A stretch of DNA of 61,237 bases from Acidobacteriota bacterium (lineage in GTDB: Bacteria > Acidobacteriota > Blastocatellia > Pyrinomonadales > Pyrinomonadaceae): NCBI GenBank assembly GCA_003697135.1, contig RFGC01000036.1, positions 1 through 61,237 of the forward strand. Reading direction: 5' to 3'. A program made the translations under genes and the position numbers. The stretch's first letter is position 1, and each line of letters begins with the position of its first letter. The notes under the pieces were generated by a model. It worked only from the letters and a program-made list of their open reading frames with translations. It made no database searches and was not told the DNA's origin. Below are positions 17,789 through 25,549 of the stretch, one piece after another.

Positions 17789-19018
17789 ATGGCTGAATTC
17801 ATTTGCCGAGTAGGAACGCCTTCTGGCGAGATAGTAACGAGAGTTATCGAAGCAGAAGCTCTTGAAGAAGCAAGAAGAAGGCTCGAAAGTGAAGGCTACA
17901 AGATTTTCGGGATAGAAGGAAGCGGCTCTGAAGGAATTTTGTCCATTGGAGCTCTGAAGAAACCTCGAATCAAGCAAAGCGACTTTTTACTCTTCAATCA
18001 ACAACTTTCCGCCCTTTTGCGAGCAGGTATTCCGATCTTGCAAGCTATCGGTTTGTTAAGAAAACGCTCTCAATCAGCAGTCTTGCGCTCTGTTTTGGCT
18101 GATATAGAAGAAAAAATAAGAAACGGTTCTCCTCTTTCAACTGCGTTTGAATCCATAGGTATTTTCCCAAAGATTTACACGGCATCTTTGCTTGCTGGTG
18201 AAAAAAGCGGTGCTTTAGATGACGTCTTAATGAGATATGTAAACTACTTGAAACGAAGCGTCAGCGTCTCAAGGAAAATCCGCAGTGCCTTCACGTATCC
18301 GATTTTTCTGCTAACCGCTGCAAGCTTTATGATTGCGTTCCTGACGCTCTATGTTGTTCCAAGAATGTCTGATCTTTTCAAAGGACTCAGCACAGGCAAG
18401 GGATTACCAACAATAACTGTAATAGTTTTGACTGTCTCGACAACGATTGCCCACAACATACTCTGGATAGCCCCAATTCTTATAGCTTTAGTTCTCTTTC
18501 TCTATCTTTGGCTCAAAACTCCAAAAGGAAGACTCTTTTTTGACTCTTTGCTACTAAAAATTCCTCTTGTTGGCAATTTGATCCGACAAATCACCACAGC
18601 TCAACTAGCACGCTCTATGGCAACTCTTCTGGCAGGCGGTGTTACGGTGCCGGATTCATGGGAAATCGCATCAGCAAGTATAACAAACTCCGAACTGCGC
18701 CGACGCTCAGAAGTGGTTCTGCCAATGATTCGTGAAGGTAAAACTTTAACAGAAGGATTAGAAAAAGCCGATTGGATGCCTGAATTAGCCGTTGATATGA
18801 TAGGTATCGGTGAAAGAAGCGGCAGCCTAAGAGAAATGCTTGATGAAGTCGCTAACTTTTACGATGCAGAATCCGAAGTTCGGTTAGAACAACTCACAAC
18901 GCTTCTCGAACCAGTTATTCTTGTGTTGATGGCTGGGATCGTTGCAACTATACTGCTTGCAGTTTATATGCCGATAATTCAAGCCATCTCTTCAGGACCT
19001 TTCGGAATAAGGAGATAA
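17789..19018 (+). CDS. Type II secretion / type IV pilus inner-membrane platform protein (GspF/PilC)
   Basis: About 409 residues. Residues 1-60 form a short N-terminal domain; two repeated GspF domains follow, each with the motif pattern around LSALLRAGIPILQAIGLL and MATLLAGGVTVPDSWEIA. Three strong membrane segments are visible (about 155-185, 210-235 and 370-395). It anchors the assembly ATPase in the inner membrane. ATG 17789 (MAEFICRVGTPSG) was chosen over TTG 17750. The next gene, gspE, starts 4 bp later. First gene of a six-gene operon. Confidence 0.93.
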   Translation: MAEFICRVGTPSGEIVTRVIEAEALEEARRRLESEGYKIFGIEGSGSEGILSIGALKKPRIKQSDFLLFNQQLSALLRAGIPILQAIGLLRKRSQSAVLRSVLADIEEKIRNGSPLSTAFESIGIFPKIYTASLLAGEKSGALDDVLMRYVNYLKRSVSVSRKIRSAFTYPIFLLTAASFMIAFLTLYVVPRMSDLFKGLSTGKGLPTITVIVLTVSTTIAHNILWIAPILIALVLFLYLWLKTPKGRLFFDSLLLKIPLVGNLIRQITTAQLARSMATLLAGGVTVPDSWEIASASITNSELRRRSEVVLPMIREGKTLTEGLEKADWMPELAVDMIGIGERSGSLREMLDEVANFYDAESEVRLEQLTTLLEPVILVLMAGIVATILLAVYMPIIQAISSGPFGIRR

Positions 19019-19022
19019 AACT

Positions 19023-20789
19023 ATGAAAAAGCTTATGGAACCAACAGAAACCCCAGAAACTAAAGACAAAATAAATCTTGAAGAGTCGAAAAACGAGGTA
19101 AGCATTGAAGACGAGCAGGCAATACAGTATTACATGCAACTTCTTTCCGCACAGCTCGAAACTGGGGTGATTCTTGAAAATGATCCTCCCGAAGTAAAAG
19201 CGGCAAAAGAACTTGCAAGAAAATATCGTTTGCCTTATGTTGACTTACTTCCGCTTGACAGAAAACCGCCAGTTGACTACGAGGTTTTAGCAACTATACC
19301 GGTTGATTTGATGCTACGCTACCACTTTGTGCCTCTGAAAAAAGAAGGCAGAAACTTACATGTAGCAATTGCAGACCCGACAAATTTAGAGCAAATAGCG
19401 GAAATCGAAAACCTTCTCAAGGTGCGACTTTTGCTTCACATCGCGCCTCAAGGAGCAATTGATGCGGTCTTGAAGAGAGGTGAAGCAACTCAAAGAGTCC
19501 TTCAAGAAGCCGCTTCCAGCTTTAAGATTTCACTTGTTAAAGAAACAGATCAGGGCGAAGAAATTCTCGATCTGGATAGATTGGCGACCGATTCTGAAAT
19601 GTCGCCTATAATCAAATTGGTTGATACGATAATCTACAATGCAATGGAAAGTCGGGCTTCTGATATTCACATAGAAGCAAGCGATAGAGACGTTCGCGTC
19701 AAATTCCGTATTGACGGTGCACTGTATCAGAAAGTCGATCCAATTGATATTTCGCATCATCAAACGCTCATTTCTAGAATCAAAGTAATGTCCGAGTTAG
19801 ATATTGCCGAGCGCAGAATTCCTCAAGACGGACGCTTTAGAGTTCGATACAAGGGACGTAATGTAGATTTTCGCGTTTCTATAATTCCGGCAATTCATGG
19901 CGAGAATTGCGTTATCCGTATATTGGACAAAGAACAAATCTCAGAAGAATTCAAAAACTTAACCCTCGATGTTGTAGGTTTCGATCCTGAAGATTTAAGG
20001 CGCTTCCGAATGTATATCAAAGAACCATACGGCATGGTTTTGGTGACTGGCCCAACAGGCTCTGGGAAAACCACAACGCTTTACGCTGCCTTAAACGAAA
20101 TTCGCAATGATGAAGACAAAATCATAACAATCGAAGACCCAGTGGAATACCAACTTCAAGGCATAATGCAAATTCCCGTAAACGAAAAGAAAGGGCTTAC
20201 ATTTGCACGCGGATTGCGCTCGATCCTGCGCCATGACCCTGACAAAATAATGGTCGGCGAAATCCGTGACGAAGAAACTGCTCAAATCGCAATAAACGCC
20301 GCATTAACAGGTCACTTGGTTTTCACGACTGTTCACGCTAACAACGTAATTGATGTTATAGGACGCTTTCTGAATATGAAAGTTGATATTTACAACTTCG
20401 TTTCTGCGTTAAACTGTGTGCTTGCTCAAAGACTTGTGCGAAAGCTCTGTCCTGTTTGTAAGCGCCGATATGTGCCTACGGATCAAGAACTTTACGATTC
20501 AGGTCTTGATTTATCGGTGCGCGAAAAGGTTGTCTTTTACAAGAATGTAGGCTGTGATGCCTGCAATCACACGGGCTATCGTGGCAGAACAGCTATACAC
20601 GAACTGCTTGATATGACAGACACAATTAGAGAAATGATTTTAGCAAGGCGCCCCGGCTCGGAAATACGCCGTCAAGCGGAAAAGGAAGGATTAACAAGCT
20701 TGAGAAAAGCCGCTTTGAAAAAAGTTTTTGCAGGTATAACAACCTTGCACGAAATAAATCGTGTCACCTTTGTTGAAGAAGTAAAATAA
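19023..20789 (+). CDS. Type II secretion / type IV pilus assembly ATPase (GspE/PilB)
   Basis: 588-residue hexameric ATPase that powers pseudopilus assembly. An N-terminal MshEN-type domain (about 40-160) is followed by the ATPase core: Walker A GPTGSGKTTT (about 341-350), Asp box, Walker B region DKIMVGEIRDEETA and the His box. A tetracysteine zinc site (CPVCKRRY and CDACNHTGYRGR) lies near 475-525, as in PilB/GspE. A good Shine-Dalgarno AAGGAG lies before the start. Located between gspF and gspD. Confidence 0.96.
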   Translation: MKKLMEPTETPETKDKINLEESKNEVSIEDEQAIQYYMQLLSAQLETGVILENDPPEVKAAKELARKYRLPYVDLLPLDRKPPVDYEVLATIPVDLMLRYHFVPLKKEGRNLHVAIADPTNLEQIAEIENLLKVRLLLHIAPQGAIDAVLKRGEATQRVLQEAASSFKISLVKETDQGEEILDLDRLATDSEMSPIIKLVDTIIYNAMESRASDIHIEASDRDVRVKFRIDGALYQKVDPIDISHHQTLISRIKVMSELDIAERRIPQDGRFRVRYKGRNVDFRVSIIPAIHGENCVIRILDKEQISEEFKNLTLDVVGFDPEDLRRFRMYIKEPYGMVLVTGPTGSGKTTTLYAALNEIRNDEDKIITIEDPVEYQLQGIMQIPVNEKKGLTFARGLRSILRHDPDKIMVGEIRDEETAQIAINAALTGHLVFTTVHANNVIDVIGRFLNMKVDIYNFVSALNCVLAQRLVRKLCPVCKRRYVPTDQELYDSGLDLSVREKVVFYKNVGCDACNHTGYRGRTAIHELLDMTDTIREMILARRPGSEIRRQAEKEGLTSLRKAALKKVFAGITTLHEINRVTFVEEVK

Positions 20790-20816
20790 TTGTGACAATT
20801 TTTTCAATTTTTCTTT

Positions 20817-20844
20817 TTGAGAAATTGCAAAGATGGATTATATT
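20817..20844 (+). promoter_or_regulatory. Candidate internal promoter before the secretin gene
   Basis: TTGAGA (20817-20822), a 16-bp spacer and TATATT (20839-20844) lie in the 98-bp gap between gspE and gspD, with AGGAG just before the gspD start. Could give separate expression of the secretin and pseudopilins. Consensus match only. Confidence 0.35.
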
Positions 20845-20887
20845 TGCCTAAAAGGCTTGCTTAAGAAAACTCAGGAGACAAAATCTT

Positions 20888-23335
20888 ATGAAAAGAAATG
20901 CGTCAATCCGTTTGATAAGCTTGTTCTTGATATTTTGCTTACTGACTCCGGCGGTTGCTCTAGCTGGTGAAGGCAAGAAGTATTTCAAAGAAGGGCTTAA
21001 AGCAGAGGCGGCTCAGGATTGGGACAAAGCTGTAGAGAATTTTGCTTTGGCAGTCGCGGAAAATCCAAAAAACATTGAATACAGACTTCACTACATCAGG
21101 GCACTGTTTAATGCTTCGCAAATGTATATGAAGCGTGGCAACGCCCTAGCTGAGCAGAAAGACTACGTTGGCGCCTACAACGCTTACCGCAAGGCTTACG
21201 CTTACGATCCCGTCAACGAACTTGCAAAAGCTCAGATGGAAAAAATGCTTCGCCTGCAAGAAGAAAAAGAACGTCAGGAATCAGGTGACTTTGAACAGTC
21301 AAGCCTTAAATTGATTCCTACAAGCTATCAAAACCAACCCTTACCACAAAAGCTAGAAAAACTCCGTGATTTGCCGTTCACAAGCCCTGTTGATCTTACG
21401 TGGTTGATAAAAGAGCTTGCAAAAGATTTGGATTTGAACGTTTTATTCGATAGCCAATCGAGACTCGATGGAAGAAAAATCAAAATTGATCTGAAAAACG
21501 TAACTGCCGCAAAGGCACTTGACTACATTTTCTTGCAGGAAAACCTATTTTTTCAGAAGGTAGGCCCACGAACGATTTTGGTTGCTGACAATAACCGTCG
21601 TCAATTCTATCAACAACTCGTCTTGCGCACCTTTTATCTTTCAAATGCTGATCCACAAGACATAGCAAAAATAGTCCAAGCGGCAATCCCTGTTCAGCCA
21701 GGCAGAACTCAGCCCATTCCTTTGATTGACAAAGCTACAAACAGCATAACTATTCGCGACACGGAAGAAAACATAAAGATTATCGGAAAACTCATCAAAT
21801 CGCTTGATAAAGACAGAGCCGAAGTCGTAATGGACGTTGACATCTATGAAGTCTCAAGAGAAGACCTTCTAAAACTAGGCAATCAAATAGGAGATGAAAA
21901 CCAACTTTCAAATTTAGGAGTTTCAACACCCGGTTTGGTTTTAGGTGGCGGAACGCTTACTTCGCTTTCTACAAATATCCGAAATAACTACCCAACAGCA
22001 ATGGCTACGGCTCTTCTGGTTCCTTCTTCAACACTTTCAGCTTTTCAAAAGAAAGGCGCAACCAGACTGCTTGCTTCTACACAAGTCCACGCGTTCAACG
22101 GCGAAAAATCTACTGCTAAAATCGGCCAAAGAGTCCCGGTAAGAAGCGCTCAGATCACAACTGGAGGAATCACCACACCCGGAGCTACAAGCTTCGTAAG
22201 TGATGTTATAACCTACGAAAACACTGGATTGACGCTAGAGTTTGAGCCAATAATCTTTCCAAACCAAGATGTGCAGGTTAAAATGACAATCACTTCGCGA
22301 GACCTCGCAGGCGTCGGAGTTAACAATAACCCAATCTTTGGTGAACGTGAAATAAAAGGCTCTGCTAGAATCCAAAACAATCGCACACTGCTTCTTGCAA
22401 GCGTTGCTCAAAATCGCCAAGTTCGTGGGAAATCAGGACTCCCAATCTTAGGTCTCATACCGATTCTTGGAAGACTCTTCACAACTCCGACTAAAAACGA
22501 CAATCAAACCGACATAGTGATTGCCGTAACTCCACGCGTTCTTCGTGCACCCGTGATTCTTCCTGAAGATGAAGTAGAAAGACCTACAGGCAGTCTCTCA
22601 ACACCTACAAGCAGTTCTCTTGAAGCAATGCTGATTCAAGAAGAAATGGAAGAAAGACTAGCAAACGCAAGAAGACTTGGCAACACTGCAAACGTCCAAC
22701 TGCCCGACAAGAAAATAACCGACATGCCTGAATACGTCAGATCAACAGGCGAAATCTCTCAAGTGAGAAACGAAAATGAAACATCTACTCAAAACACCCA
22801 AGCTAATGTTTCTCAAAACAAAACCAAAGAAAACTCACAAGCAGAATTACCCATAGGCTTTCAGAATTCAATAAAACCGATAGATACGAGCGCAAAAAAT
22901 CTGCAATTGAGAAGGACATCCGAAGAAATTTCGTCTCAACCGTTCGCTGAGCTGAATCTACTCAACCCGCTACCCGAAATGAAGCCTGGCGAAAAAGCCA
23001 AAATAGCCGTTTTAGTCAAAACCGATAAGCCTTTCCGTTCAGCAGTTTTAGGGCTGAAGTTCGACCCATCGAAACTTGCCGTTCGGGCAGTTGAATTCGG
23101 TGATGTATTCGGTAGTGGCTTCGCAAAAACAACTGTTATGCCGTTTTTGAACCTGAATGGCAAAATGTTCGTTTCGCTTTCGCCGGGCAAAGATATAATC
23201 GTTTCAGGCTCTGGGATTCTTGCCTATGTCGAAATAGAAGCTCTGAGTTACGGAAAGCCTGAGATTAGCTTTGAGCCTGAAATCATGAATATCTTAACAG
23301 CAGACGGAAAAACTTTTGACTTAAAGCTAAAGTAA
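20888..23335 (+). CDS. Secretin (GspD/PilQ-like) with N-terminal TPR region and C-terminal cohesin-like domain
   Basis: 815 residues. Signal peptide ending near ALAGEGKK; TPR-like helices (about 28-120) as in lipoprotein-less secretins; secretin N-terminal domains (about 160-310; LDLNVLFDSQSRLDGRKI); the secretin barrel (about 410-560) with VPVRSA, the long beta segment and SGLPILGLIPILGRLF. A low-complexity polar linker (about 580-680) leads to a C-terminal beta domain (about 695-815) whose KFDPSKLAVRAVEFGDVF pattern resembles cohesin modules. Forms the outer-membrane pore of the system. The cohesin-like tail is uncommon in classical T2SS secretins and may bind cell-surface partners (inference). 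Confidence 0.92.
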   Translation: MKRNASIRLISLFLIFCLLTPAVALAGEGKKYFKEGLKAEAAQDWDKAVENFALAVAENPKNIEYRLHYIRALFNASQMYMKRGNALAEQKDYVGAYNAYRKAYAYDPVNELAKAQMEKMLRLQEEKERQESGDFEQSSLKLIPTSYQNQPLPQKLEKLRDLPFTSPVDLTWLIKELAKDLDLNVLFDSQSRLDGRKIKIDLKNVTAAKALDYIFLQENLFFQKVGPRTILVADNNRRQFYQQLVLRTFYLSNADPQDIAKIVQAAIPVQPGRTQPIPLIDKATNSITIRDTEENIKIIGKLIKSLDKDRAEVVMDVDIYEVSREDLLKLGNQIGDENQLSNLGVSTPGLVLGGGTLTSLSTNIRNNYPTAMATALLVPSSTLSAFQKKGATRLLASTQVHAFNGEKSTAKIGQRVPVRSAQITTGGITTPGATSFVSDVITYENTGLTLEFEPIIFPNQDVQVKMTITSRDLAGVGVNNNPIFGEREIKGSARIQNNRTLLLASVAQNRQVRGKSGLPILGLIPILGRLFTTPTKNDNQTDIVIAVTPRVLRAPVILPEDEVERPTGSLSTPTSSSLEAMLIQEEMEERLANARRLGNTANVQLPDKKITDMPEYVRSTGEISQVRNENETSTQNTQANVSQNKTKENSQAELPIGFQNSIKPIDTSAKNLQLRRTSEEISSQPFAELNLLNPLPEMKPGEKAKIAVLVKTDKPFRSAVLGLKFDPSKLAVRAVEFGDVFGSGFAKTTVMPFLNLNGKMFVSLSPGKDIIVSGSGILAYVEIEALSYGKPEISFEPEIMNILTADGKTFDLKLK

Positions 23336-23345
23336 GTTATGAGTT

Positions 23346-24059
23346 ATGGAAAAACGCCTTAGCACAAGAGGCTTGGAAAAACTTCAAAAGAGAAATGCAA
23401 TCAGATTTGGGATTTTCAAAGCCATTGAAATTCCCAAATCTGAGAAACATCATTGCCGGGGTTACACTCTGTTAGAGCTGGTTATAACTCTGACGATTCT
23501 TTCAATAATGGTGCTGATAGCGCTTCCGCTCGCAGAAAACGCTGTCCGAAGACAAAGAGAAATGCAACTTAGAGAAGCCCTAAGACAGATAAGAATGGCA
23601 ATTGACGAATTCAAAAGAGACGCGACAGGAGCTTGTCTTCAAGGCGCCATAACCACTGTTAATCCAACCCAAGCTCCTCAACTAACTTTTGTCCCTGCCG
23701 ATCCGAGAAGTCGTGTCGTAATTGATGATTGCACTATTTTCTCAAGCGACAATCTCGATCGCTATCCACCTTCGTTGGAAATTCTTGTCGAAGGCGTTAG
23801 AGTCAAGCCGCGCGGCTTGAACTTAAAAACAAAAAGCGCTTTCGAGGATGGACTTGGAGAATCAGGAGAAACAAAAGAACTAAAAAAGGTCTATCTTCGT
23901 GAAATACCGATTGACCCGATGACGGGAAAAAGAGACTGGAGACTTCGCTCTTCATATCAATCTAGAGATTCCGACACATGGGACGGAATCAATGTGTTTG
24001 ATGTCCGTTCCGCTTCTGATGAAGAATCATTAAGCGGTGATAAATATAGTGATTGGTGA
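23346..24059 (+). CDS. Type II secretion pseudopilin / prepilin-like protein with an unusually long leader
   Basis: 237 residues. The prepilin peptidase signature GYTLLELVITL follows at about residue 39-50, with Glu at +5, then a hydrophobic helix. The leader before the cleavage Gly is about 38 residues, far longer than the usual 6-25. Part of that leader is encoded by a near-perfect palindrome (23401-23443), suggesting an insertion into the 5' coding region. The mature part contains two Cys (CLQ, DDCTIF) and the calcium-type loop seen in GspG relatives (IPIDPMTGKRDWRLR). Overlaps the next pseudopilin's ORF slightly at most. ATG 23346 is the only ATG in frame before the motif. Confidence 0.88.
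   Translation: MEKRLSTRGLEKLQKRNAIRFGIFKAIEIPKSEKHHCRGYTLLELVITLTILSIMVLIALPLAENAVRRQREMQLREALRQIRMAIDEFKRDATGACLQGAITTVNPTQAPQLTFVPADPRSRVVIDDCTIFSSDNLDRYPPSLEILVEGVRVKPRGLNLKTKSAFEDGLGESGETKELKKVYLREIPIDPMTGKRDWRLRSSYQSRDSDTWDGINVFDVRSASDEESLSGDKYSDW
23401..23443. repeat. Near-perfect 19-bp-arm inverted repeat inside the pseudopilin leader
   Basis: Left arm 23401-23419 (begins TCAGATTTGGGA) and right arm 23425-23443 (ends TCCCAAATCTGA) pair at 18 of 19 positions around a 5-nt loop (AGCCA). It is fully within the coding sequence and keeps frame. No T-run follows, so it is not a normal terminator. It may be a small mobile palindrome or a structure that limits translation. Confidence 0.8.
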
Positions 24060-24060
24060 T

Positions 24061-24450
24061 ATGGTGAAAATGAATTCAAAAGGTTTTTCTCTAATGGAAT
24101 TAGCTATCGCAATGTTTATCTTGATATTGCTGATTTCGATAGCTGTTCCGACTTACCAATACACAGTTCAGCGCGCTCGCGAAACCGTCTTGAAAGAAAA
24201 TCTTTTTCAGATGAGAAAAGCAATTGACCAATTCGTAGCTGATAAAGGAAGATTGCCAAGCTCAATTGATGAATTGGTCGAGAAAAAATACTTGCGCGAG
24301 CGTCCAATCGATCCTATGACAGAAAAGGATGAATGGCAGGAAATTTTTGGTGAAGACCCAAACTCACCCGATAGAAGAACAGGGCTTGTTGACGTTAGGA
24401 GCCTAGCAGAAGGCGAAGACGAAACTGGCAAAAAATACAGCGATTACTAA
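24061..24450 (+). CDS. Type II secretion major-pseudopilin-like protein (GspG family)
   Basis: About 129 residues. Short leader MVKMNSKG followed by the prepilin motif GFSLMELAIAMFILILLISI (Glu at +5) and a mature domain with the GspG-type C-terminal pattern RPIDPMTEKDEWQEIFG, matching the previous gene (IPIDPMTGKRDW). Probably the major pseudopilin that forms the piston. ATG 24061 directly follows the stop of the previous gene and was preferred to an upstream in-frame start that would give a longer leader. Confidence 0.92.
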   Translation: MVKMNSKGFSLMELAIAMFILILLISIAVPTYQYTVQRARETVLKENLFQMRKAIDQFVADKGRLPSSIDELVEKKYLRERPIDPMTEKDEWQEIFGEDPNSPDRRTGLVDVRSLAEGEDETGKKYSDY

Positions 24451-24511
24451 GAATCAGATCGAAGAATAGTGCATTGGTTCATTGCATCGTTACCGAAGAC
24501 TGTTGAAGATT

Positions 24512-25429
24512 ATGTTTTTCAGACCAAGCTATCCGAAAAATGCTATCAGCATTGAAAGAGAATATCTCGCAGCGGTAGAACTTCAGAAAAGAAGTTCTAC
24601 CTACAGTATCAATAAAGCATCAATTGCTAATTTACCTGAAGGACTTTTAACTCCGAGCTTTTCGGAAAAAAACATTGCAGACATCGAAGAGCTAGCACAT
24701 CTGGTTCAAGAAGCTGTTCAAAACGCCGATTTGCGTAGGCAAAAGCGATGGTCGGTTGCATTGCCAGATGAAACCGCACAAACAATCATTATCACCCTAG
24801 AAACTGAACCGAAATCTCAAAAAGAACTCTACGAAGTCTTAGACTGGAAAGTTGAAAAAACCCTCGGAATACCAGCAGAACAGCTTCGCATAGCTCATGA
24901 AAATATAGGCACGGACGACTCAGGAAAAAAACGATATATTGTTACTGCAATCAATCTTTCCGTTCTGGAGGAATACGAAAATTTGTTTGAGCAGATGCGA
25001 TGGCATGTTGGGCTGATTCTACCGCGCCTAGTTGGTGAAATAAAGCTACTTACAAAAGCCTCTGAAGCTGATTCTCTTTTGCTTAGTTTCCGCAGAGAAG
25101 GATTCTCGGCAGTTTTACTCCGCAATTCTATTCCCTTCTTCCTGCGCTCTGTAGTTTGTGAAGAAAGAGAAACAGATGACGAGATTTATCGCTTACTCAT
25201 GTTTTACAAAGAAAGACTTTCGCCAGAAACACCTGAATCCTTGAAGAGCATAATGATAATAGGCCGACAAGTAGAAACCAAAAGGCTTAGCAAAATTCTC
25301 AACGAAACTCTAACAACTGAACCGAAGATTTTAATTTCAAACGATTTAATGCTCGATATTCCTTCAATAAATCTTGACTTTTTCAAAATTGCCGCTCCTG
25401 CGGGAATTGCTACTCTAGCTTGGGGGTAA
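24512..25429 (+). CDS. PilM-like actin-fold protein of the secretion/pilus operon
   Basis: About 305 residues. The pattern resembles PilM/GspL cytoplasmic domains: an N-terminal IEREYLAAVELQKRSS strand pair, VALPDETAQTIIITLE, then the KSQKELYEVLDWKVEKTLG helix and a conserved IPAEQLRIAHE segment. PilM binds the N-terminus of PilN on the cytoplasmic side. Here no pilN or pilO follows; the operon stops and a kinase gene converges from the other side. ATG 24512 is preferred to TTG 24482. The ATPase residues are not obvious, so it may be a structural member only. Confidence 0.75.
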   Translation: MFFRPSYPKNAISIEREYLAAVELQKRSSTYSINKASIANLPEGLLTPSFSEKNIADIEELAHLVQEAVQNADLRRQKRWSVALPDETAQTIIITLETEPKSQKELYEVLDWKVEKTLGIPAEQLRIAHENIGTDDSGKKRYIVTAINLSVLEEYENLFEQMRWHVGLILPRLVGEIKLLTKASEADSLLLSFRREGFSAVLLRNSIPFFLRSVVCEERETDDEIYRLLMFYKERLSPETPESLKSIMIIGRQVETKRLSKILNETLTTEPKILISNDLMLDIPSINLDFFKIAAPAGIATLAWG

Positions 25430-25460
25430 CTCGATAAGTCTTAACAACTAGCTTTTTCAT

Positions 25461-25549
25461 TCATGTTTTGACTTTATCGAACGAAAGCAAGATAACTCGT
25501 GCAGAGAGTGTCACATTGCGTTCATGTTTTGACTTTATCGAATGAAAGC
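25461..25549. repeat. 28-bp direct repeat duplicating the 3' end of the kinase gene
   Basis: Positions 25461-25488 and 25522-25549 match at 27 of 28 bases and lie 61 bp apart. The right copy encodes the last residues of the kinase (LSFDKVKT and stop, on the minus strand); the left copy would encode the same eight residues and stop, but lies beyond the real stop. Flanking sequence is unrelated, so only the tail was copied. Confidence 0.8.

Noticed and set aside
24482-24511. TTG start for the PilM-like gene
   Set aside because: ATG 24512 gives the family-like N-terminus.
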